Below are positions 58,748 through 64,000 of a stretch of 64,000 bases of DNA, piece by piece. Source of the DNA: Bacteroides sp. Lineage in GTDB: Bacteria > Bacteroidota > Bacteroidia > Bacteroidales > Bacteroidaceae. Numbering within the stretch: position 1 is the stretch's first letter; each line of letters opens with the position of its first letter. Location: assembly GCA_022648295.1 (NCBI GenBank), contig JALCME010000007.1, positions 62,001 through 126,000 on the forward strand, given 5' to 3'. Both the position numbers and the translations under genes were made by a program. The notes beneath the pieces were generated by a model, which was given only the letters and a program-made list of their open reading frames with translations, ran no database searches and had not been told where the DNA came from.

Positions 58748-59498
58748 AGACGAAAAGTATACAGCACAGTTACTCAAAGAACTGATAGAAAATGATCCGG
58801 ACTTTCTGGTTACAAACATATTGGGTTCCATCGTGGAGAGCGTACAGTATCTCAATAAACATCAAAATAAAATCGACCTCATATTCCTGGACATTCAACT
58901 GGAAGACGGATACAGCTTTGAGATATTCAAACATATAGATATCACCACCCCCGTCATATTCTGTACCGCTTATGATGAGTTCACGCTGCAAGCCATAAAG
59001 AACAATGGCATAGAATACATACTAAAACCTTTCCAAGAGGCAGATGTAACAAATGCTTTGAATAAATTCAAAAAATTAGTGGGAAGCATACAGAGCAAAA
59101 GCATGAACCTAGTTATGAACCCTTTCCAGAAAACAGATACCTATCAGGAGAGTTTTCTTACTCAGATTCGTGAAAAGACAATTATTATTCATACCAAGGA
59201 TATTGCAGCTTTCATTCTCGATCACGAAACCGTCTATATCTACACCTTCGAAGGGAAAAAGTATCCGATATTCAAAAACATGGATTATATAGAAAAAGCA
59301 TGTGATCCTAAACTCTTTTTCCGCATTAACAGACAAATGTTAATCAATCATCACGCCGTACTCTCCATTCAGGATTATTTCAATCGGAAAGTGTCCATAC
59401 AACTCAAGATCGAATTACTCGAGAAGCCAATAGTCAGTCGCTTAAAAGTTACAGCTTTCAAAGAATGGCTCGAAAGAGGAAAACATAAATCCTCATAA
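58728..59498 (+). CDS. LytTR-family response regulator
   Basis: A 256-residue protein with a receiver domain (residues 1-125, acceptor D55 in IFLDIQLED, acidic pair E7-D8, lysine in EYILKPFQ) and a C-terminal LytTR DNA-binding domain (about 145-250). It should be phosphorylated by the overlapping sensor kinase and control transcription, probably of its own locus. The 20 bp overlap with the kinase gene suggests translational coupling. The stop codon lies in a 20 bp palindrome in front of the receptor gene. Confidence 0.94.
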   Translation: MNVLIVEDEKYTAQLLKELIENDPDFLVTNILGSIVESVQYLNKHQNKIDLIFLDIQLEDGYSFEIFKHIDITTPVIFCTAYDEFTLQAIKNNGIEYILKPFQEADVTNALNKFKKLVGSIQSKSMNLVMNPFQKTDTYQESFLTQIREKTIIIHTKDIAAFILDHETVYIYTFEGKKYPIFKNMDYIEKACDPKLFFRINRQMLINHHAVLSIQDYFNRKVSIQLKIELLEKPIVSRLKVTAFKEWLERGKHKSS

Positions 59499-59507
59499 AT
59501 GAGGATT
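59488..59507. promoter_or_regulatory. 20 bp palindrome at the -33 position of the receptor promoter
   Basis: aatcctcat-aa-atgaggatt is a perfect inverted repeat with 9-base arms. It includes the response-regulator stop codon and overlaps the TTG of the next promoter. Its position suits an operator, possibly for the LytTR regulator, but could also be a coincidental hairpin. Confidence 0.5.
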
Positions 59508-59536
59508 GCCTCTCAAGCAGAAAGAATGTACCTTTG
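59506..59536 (+). promoter_or_regulatory. Promoter of the TonB receptor gene, -33 TTG and -7 TACCTTTG
   Basis: TTG (59506-59508) and TACCTTTG (59529-59536) are exactly 20 bases apart, the best consensus promoter seen in the window. The inferred leader is about 17 bases, ending at the ATG at 59559. Confidence 0.65.
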
Positions 59537-59558
59537 CAGCCAAAATAAAAAAGAGACA

Positions 59559-61610
59559 ATGAAAGCTTATATCTTATTGACGACACTACTACTTTCCATT
59601 CCATCCTTTGCATCGGCCGGAGAGCCGGATTCCGACTCCATCCCGCAGAAATCCGTTTCACTGGATGAAATCGTAATCACTTCTTACAAAGAGCACAAGA
59701 ACTTACAAGAGGTTCCGGCTTCCGTTTCTCTGGTTTCGGCCAAAGACCTGAAACAAAACAATATCGTGGACTTTAAGGAGATAAGCGCTTCCATTCCCAA
59801 TCTTTATTTTCCGGACTACGGTTCCAAACTGACTTCTCCGCTTTTTATCCGTGGCATCGGTTCCAAACTGACTCCTTCGGTAGGCTTGTATGTGGACGGC
59901 GTACCTTTCTTCGATAAGTCGGTGTTTGACTTTGATATGAATGAAGTCAGCCGTCTCGAAGTATTAAGGGGACCGCAAAGCACGCTCTACGGGCGGAACA
60001 CGATGGGAGGGATTATTAACGTATACACCAAGAATCCTCTCGACTATCAGGGATTCAATTTCCGGCAGATGACCGCCAACTACGGACAGACGGAATTTGC
60101 AGGAAGCTACTACGGCAAAATATCCGATAAGGTCGGTTATTCCGTATCTTCCAAATACAAGCATAATGACGGATTCTTCACGAATAAGTATAATGGGGAA
60201 AAAGTGGATGACCTCAACCATATTTCGAGCAAAGCCAAACTGCAATGGCGGAACGATAGCGGGTTGAATGGACTCTTCTTTGCCAACTACGAATATACCG
60301 ACCAGGGGGGCTATCCCTTCGGAGTATTTAATCCTGAAGACAACAAGGTGAGCGATGTGGACTACAACGAATACAGCTACTATCGTCAGGGGGTACTCAC
60401 CAGCGGACTAACCCTGAGCTATCCTTTCAGATACTTTACACTGAAGTCCGTTACCGGTTACCAGCACCTCAAAGACCGTCAGGCCATTGATCAAGATTTT
60501 ACCGAAGCAGCTAAAGCGTATGCCGTACAAACACAGCGTCAAAATCAATTTTCACAGGAACTCGAAATGCGCTCGAACAGTCATCAGAGGTGGACTTGGC
60601 TCAATGGCATCTTCGGCTTTTACAATACCAATAAACGCGCGGTCTATTATCTTAGCCGGAAAAACTATAAAGAACCTTCTTACGGACTGGCTGTTTACCA
60701 TCAATCCACCATCAACAACCTGCTATTTAAAAGACTCTCCCTTACATTGGGAGTCCGTCTGGATTTAGAAAAGGATAAGCAAGATTACAAAGTATATACA
60801 CTGACCGAAAACCCGACACTCACTTCACAGATGAACGACAGCAAAAGCTTCGCTCAATTCACTCCGAAGTTCTCCCTGCAATATCAATTCAACCACACCA
60901 ACATGATTTATGCCACTACAACTCGTGGCTACCGTACCGGAGGGTTCAATGTTTCTTTCGATGACGAAGCCGAACGGACTTACAGTCCCGAATACAGTTG
61001 GAATTACGAAGTCGGCAGCAAATTCGCCATGTTCCATAACCGGCTTTCCGGCGGACTATCTCTCTTTTACATTGACTGGAGACATCAACAGATAGCCCAC
61101 ATGAAAGCAAACAAGCTCGGCCAGTATCTTACGAATGCCGGACGTTCTTACAGCAAAGGCGTAGAACTCAGTCTGCAAGCCCGCCCCATAGACCCGCTAA
61201 GTCTGCAATTCTCTTACGGATACACCGAAGCCAAATTCAAGGAATATATCTATAACGAAACCGATTATTCGGATAATTACCTCCCCTACGTACCCGAACA
61301 GACGCTTATGCTTAGCGGCAACTACACCCTCAATCTTCGTTCCCGGTATGTGGACCGTCTGAACTTTTCCGCTCAATATGTAGGGACGGGACGCCACTAC
61401 TGGAGTGAAAATAATGCCGTAGCACAAGGCTTTTATGGTTTGCTTAACGGTAAGGTTTCCGCCAGTAAGAAGAATCTGACTGTTGATTTGTGGATAAAGA
61501 ATGCCACTTCGCGTAAATATAACATTTATTTATTCCAAACAAACAGTAACTATTTTGCCCAGAAAGGAAAACCGCTTACCTTTGGCACTACAATTGCATT
61601 TGCTTTATAG
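59559..61610 (+). CDS. TonB-dependent outer-membrane receptor
   Basis: A 683-residue protein starting MKAYILLTTLLLSIPSFASA, a signal peptide; the longer open frame to 59499 overlaps the promoter. A TonB-box-like DEIVITSYKEHK, a plug domain with SRLEVLRGPQSTLYGRNTMG, and a barrel follow. It is of the siderophore/vitamin/metal-complex class, not the SusC class: it is shorter and lacks the carboxypeptidase-like N-terminal domain. Its proximity to the LytS/LytTR pair and a tripartite exporter suggests a linked uptake-export response. The ligand is unknown. Confidence 0.92.
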   Translation: MKAYILLTTLLLSIPSFASAGEPDSDSIPQKSVSLDEIVITSYKEHKNLQEVPASVSLVSAKDLKQNNIVDFKEISASIPNLYFPDYGSKLTSPLFIRGIGSKLTPSVGLYVDGVPFFDKSVFDFDMNEVSRLEVLRGPQSTLYGRNTMGGIINVYTKNPLDYQGFNFRQMTANYGQTEFAGSYYGKISDKVGYSVSSKYKHNDGFFTNKYNGEKVDDLNHISSKAKLQWRNDSGLNGLFFANYEYTDQGGYPFGVFNPEDNKVSDVDYNEYSYYRQGVLTSGLTLSYPFRYFTLKSVTGYQHLKDRQAIDQDFTEAAKAYAVQTQRQNQFSQELEMRSNSHQRWTWLNGIFGFYNTNKRAVYYLSRKNYKEPSYGLAVYHQSTINNLLFKRLSLTLGVRLDLEKDKQDYKVYTLTENPTLTSQMNDSKSFAQFTPKFSLQYQFNHTNMIYATTTRGYRTGGFNVSFDDEAERTYSPEYSWNYEVGSKFAMFHNRLSGGLSLFYIDWRHQQIAHMKANKLGQYLTNAGRSYSKGVELSLQARPIDPLSLQFSYGYTEAKFKEYIYNETDYSDNYLPYVPEQTLMLSGNYTLNLRSRYVDRLNFSAQYVGTGRHYWSENNAVAQGFYGLLNGKVSASKKNLTVDLWIKNATSRKYNIYLFQTNSNYFAQKGKPLTFGTTIAFAL

Positions 61611-61811
61611 GTAACTGAATAAAAACAATAAATGGGAGTGTGTCAAAAGTCAAAAAAGGACAGAATAGTCTCGCTACGGTATGCTGTAAAGAGGGTGTTT
61701 CTATAAAATTGAAGTTTTTTACACATCCTCATTAAAAGTCACTTTATTAAGCATAGCTTACAATTAACTGAGTAAATCAGTCACATCAAGCGGAAAATAA
61801 AATAGAAGCCA
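61611..61811. other. Spacer between receptor and transporter genes
   Basis: No gene. A loose inverted repeat (gagggtgt around 61692 and acacatcctc around 61720) could form a hairpin that ends the receptor transcript, but its loop and mismatches make it uncertain. Confidence 0.3.
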
Positions 61812-63032
61812 ATGGCCGAAGATCGCATCATGCTCGATAGAAATAAAAGTAAACTATATACTTTCTTTTCACTATACATCGCTCAATCCATTCCGATGAG
61901 CTTATTCAGCACTTTGCTACCAGTGCTGATGCGGCAGGAGAATTTTTCATTAACCGCCATCGGCATGCTGCAACTCATCAAACTACCGTGGATTATAAAA
62001 TTCCTCTGGGCTCCGGTTGTAGACCGCAAAACCAGCGGACTGGGCACTTATAAAAGGTGGATCTTTTACTCTGAGTTTGCCTATGCCTTCCTTATTCTCA
62101 CCATTGCCTTTCTCAATTTAAAGACCAATTTCCTGCTGGTGCTGGTACTCATCATTCTTTCCTTTGCAGCTTCGGGCACACAGGACATTGCCACGGATGC
62201 ACTTACCGCACTCTCCTTCAACCGTAAAGAGAGAAGCCGGGGCAACAGCATGCAGAGTATGGGTAGCTTTGCCGGTTCCCTTGTAGGAGGCGGATTACTG
62301 CTTATCCTTTATAAATATACCGGATGGAGCTTCATGCTCATCGGGCTTTCCATCTTCGTCATATTAATGATTATACCCCTCGCAAAATACAAAGATCCCG
62401 CTTTCACCCCGCGTGTGGGACGGACTCCTATACGGATGAAAGACCTGCTGCTCTTTTTCGGTCAACGCCGCATTCTCACGCAGCTCTCCTTTCTCATCCT
62501 CTTTAATTCGGGACTGATTGGCATACTCGCCATGCTAAAGCCGTGGCTGGTTGATCTTCACTATCCAATGGCTAATATCGGATTGATGTTCAGCATCTTC
62601 GGTTCCTTATGCGGTTGCCTTGGTTCTTATTTCAGCGGCAACATCATCCGCCGTTACGGACGTGGAAAGGCGGCATCACTTTACGCTTGCTACATCCTTT
62701 TCACCGGACTTTATTTTACCTGCATGTCCGGGTTCCAGCTACTGAGCACCGTAAATCTGTATATCGGCATCTTCCTGCTATGGAGCAGCTACGGACTAGC
62801 TACCGTATTGATTTATACCATTGCAATGGACTACGTCCGCGCCGGACGAGAAGGAACAGATTTTACCTTACAGATTGTTATTCTGCATTTTAGCAGTATC
62901 TTTGTAGCGGTAAGCAGCGGTAAACTGGCCGATACCTTCGGATACACAAGTCTTTTTGTTGCCGAATCGTCCCTAGCCTTCTTATCCCTGCTTTACGTAT
63001 GGTTCTATTTTAAAAAATTATTTAAAGCATGA
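61812..63032 (+). CDS. MFS transporter, AmpG-like
   Basis: A 406-residue inner-membrane protein with twelve helices. IAQSIPMSLFSTLLPVLMRQ near the start, KLPWIIKFLWAPVVDRK and the ASGTQDIATDALTALSF segment are typical of the AmpG/acetyl-CoA transporter branch, which moves muropeptides in enterobacteria. That substrate is not established here. The stop overlaps the start of the next gene by 4 bases (ATGA), so the two are co-translated. Confidence 0.88.
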   Translation: MAEDRIMLDRNKSKLYTFFSLYIAQSIPMSLFSTLLPVLMRQENFSLTAIGMLQLIKLPWIIKFLWAPVVDRKTSGLGTYKRWIFYSEFAYAFLILTIAFLNLKTNFLLVLVLIILSFAASGTQDIATDALTALSFNRKERSRGNSMQSMGSFAGSLVGGGLLLILYKYTGWSFMLIGLSIFVILMIIPLAKYKDPAFTPRVGRTPIRMKDLLLFFGQRRILTQLSFLILFNSGLIGILAMLKPWLVDLHYPMANIGLMFSIFGSLCGCLGSYFSGNIIRRYGRGKAASLYACYILFTGLYFTCMSGFQLLSTVNLYIGIFLLWSSYGLATVLIYTIAMDYVRAGREGTDFTLQIVILHFSSIFVAVSSGKLADTFGYTSLFVAESSLAFLSLLYVWFYFKKLFKA

Positions 63033-64000
63033 GCGTTGATTTGCTGAAAAAATATAATGTACCTACACCGAGATATACCAGTTATCCCCCTGCCAACTAT
63101 TTCCATGAACGATTTACGGAGGAAGATTTGCTTACTGCAATAACTGCTTCCAATGCTTCGACACCGCAACACCTGTCGTTCTACATTCATGTACCGTTTT
63201 GCCCCAAACTTTGTTACTACTGCGGGTGCAATTCTTATCCGATGGAGAAAAGAGAAGTGGTTGCCGCCTATATGGAAGCCGTAAAGGATGAAATCAAGCA
63301 GGTACTTCCCCTTATAGACAAGCACCGTAAAATCGCACAGATACATTACGGCGGTGGCACTCCGACTGCTATCCCGTTGCACTATCTCAAAGAGATCAAT
63401 GAATTGTTGCTCTCTTCGTTCGGTTGCATCGACCACCCGGAGATTGCCATAGAATGCCACCCCGGCTATCTCAATGCCCGCCAATGGGAAGAACTGGTGG
63501 AAGCCGGATTCAACCGTTGCAGCATTGGCATACAGGATTTCAAGGAAGAAGTACTGAGTACAGCCAACCGCAGGCCTTCGGAGCTACCGGTTACCGATAT
63601 CTTCCAGATACTCCGTGCACATCAGGTTGCCGTTAACCTTGATTTTATCTATGGATTGCCCCATCAGACGACGGAAAGCTTTGCCGAAACCATCCGTACG
63701 GCTGTCGCACTGCAACCCGACCGCCTTGTAACCTTCTCGTACGCACACGTACCCTGGGTCAACAAGAACCAACTGATTCTTGAAAAGGCCGGATTGCCTG
63801 CACCTCAGGAGAAAGCACGCATGTACGATGAAGCCAACAAAATATTACGTGCGGCAGGGTATGTTCCTATCGGACTCGATCACTTTGTCCGTCCCGATGA
63901 CCCGTTGAATATCGCTCTCTCCAACGGATTGCTACACCGCAACTTCCAAGGTTATTGCACCCGCACCACTACCGGCCAGGTTTATGCTTTCGGGGTCACC
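63029..64000 (+). CDS. hemN: Oxygen-independent coproporphyrinogen III oxidase (HemN-like radical SAM), 3' end outside window
   Basis: About 324 residues are visible from the ATG at 63029. The radical SAM motif CPKLCYYCGC (CxxxCxxC) is at about residues 58-67, followed by the SAM-binding YGGGTPTAIP and the SIGIQDF/GFNRCSIG segment of HemN. The family oxidatively decarboxylates coproporphyrinogen III in heme synthesis without oxygen; some relatives have other roles in Bacteroides. It overlaps the preceding transporter gene by 4 bp. Continuation past position 64000 is expected. Confidence 0.9.
   Translation, partial: MSVDLLKKYNVPTPRYTSYPPANYFHERFTEEDLLTAITASNASTPQHLSFYIHVPFCPKLCYYCGCNSYPMEKREVVAAYMEAVKDEIKQVLPLIDKHRKIAQIHYGGGTPTAIPLHYLKEINELLLSSFGCIDHPEIAIECHPGYLNARQWEELVEAGFNRCSIGIQDFKEEVLSTANRRPSELPVTDIFQILRAHQVAVNLDFIYGLPHQTTESFAETIRTAVALQPDRLVTFSYAHVPWVNKNQLILEKAGLPAPQEKARMYDEANKILRAAGYVPIGLDHFVRPDDPLNIALSNGLLHRNFQGYCTRTTTGQVYAFGVT

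Overview
The window is a chromosomal segment from a member of the Bacteroidota, almost certainly the genus Bacteroides. The evidence is a SusC/SusD pair run by an ECF sigma/FecR anti-sigma switch, fimbrillin-type lipoproteins, a BACON domain, a full RNF complex, and many copies of the Bacteroides -7 promoter box (TAnnTTTG) upstream of genes. Most of the sequence is AT-rich and encodes conserved core genes. Assignments rest on motif and family recognition by eye; no database search was run.

Layout. (1) 1-9341, minus strand: one tight operon of ECF sigma factor, FecR anti-sigma, SusC-like transporter, SusD-like lipoprotein, small lipoprotein and M16 zinc peptidase (cut by the window edge), which reads as a self-regulated outer-membrane peptide uptake and degradation system. 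(2) 9618-14291, minus strand: a visibly GC-rich three-gene cassette with no signal peptides. Its central gene is a 1049-residue protein with two LamG-like domains, a four-helix membrane block and a possible C-terminal Cys-His-Asp enzyme domain. This is the best candidate for an undescribed system. (3) 14292-15281: non-coding, with a perfect hairpin and a MITE-like 300 bp element. (4) 15282-42672: housekeeping genes, namely dnaB, ispE, galE, rnfABCDGE with a RseC-like protein, a DUF3078 protein, pyrG, yidC, a MATE exporter, an S9 peptidase, a possibly stop-interrupted small gene, lipB, a Cu-type P-ATPase, a DUF3298 lipoprotein, rsmG, an MBL hydrolase and gcvP. (5) 42673-46715: a structured palindromic element, then two tandem fimbrillin-like lipoproteins, the first fused to a DNA/RNA non-specific endonuclease and the second carrying a BACON domain. 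(6) 46868-53230: a nitroreductase without a usable start codon, a HpaII-family restriction endonuclease with no methyltransferase beside it, a CDGSH protein, a YigZ/IMPACT protein, glycerate kinase, an EamA transporter with a flavodoxin-like reductase, and a DUF2147-like protein. (7) 53269-61610: a TolC / HlyD-type adaptor / FtsX-type permease / ATPase export system, a LytS-LytTR two-component pair and a TonB-dependent receptor. (8) 61812-64000: an AmpG-like MFS transporter overlapping a coproporphyrinogen III oxidase-like radical SAM gene that runs off the window.

No tRNA, rRNA, CRISPR array, transposase or phage structural gene was recognised. Where the longest open frame starts upstream of an apparent promoter box (dnaB, the rseC-like gene, DUF3078, the 59-aa small gene, YigZ and the TonB receptor), the downstream ATG was chosen.
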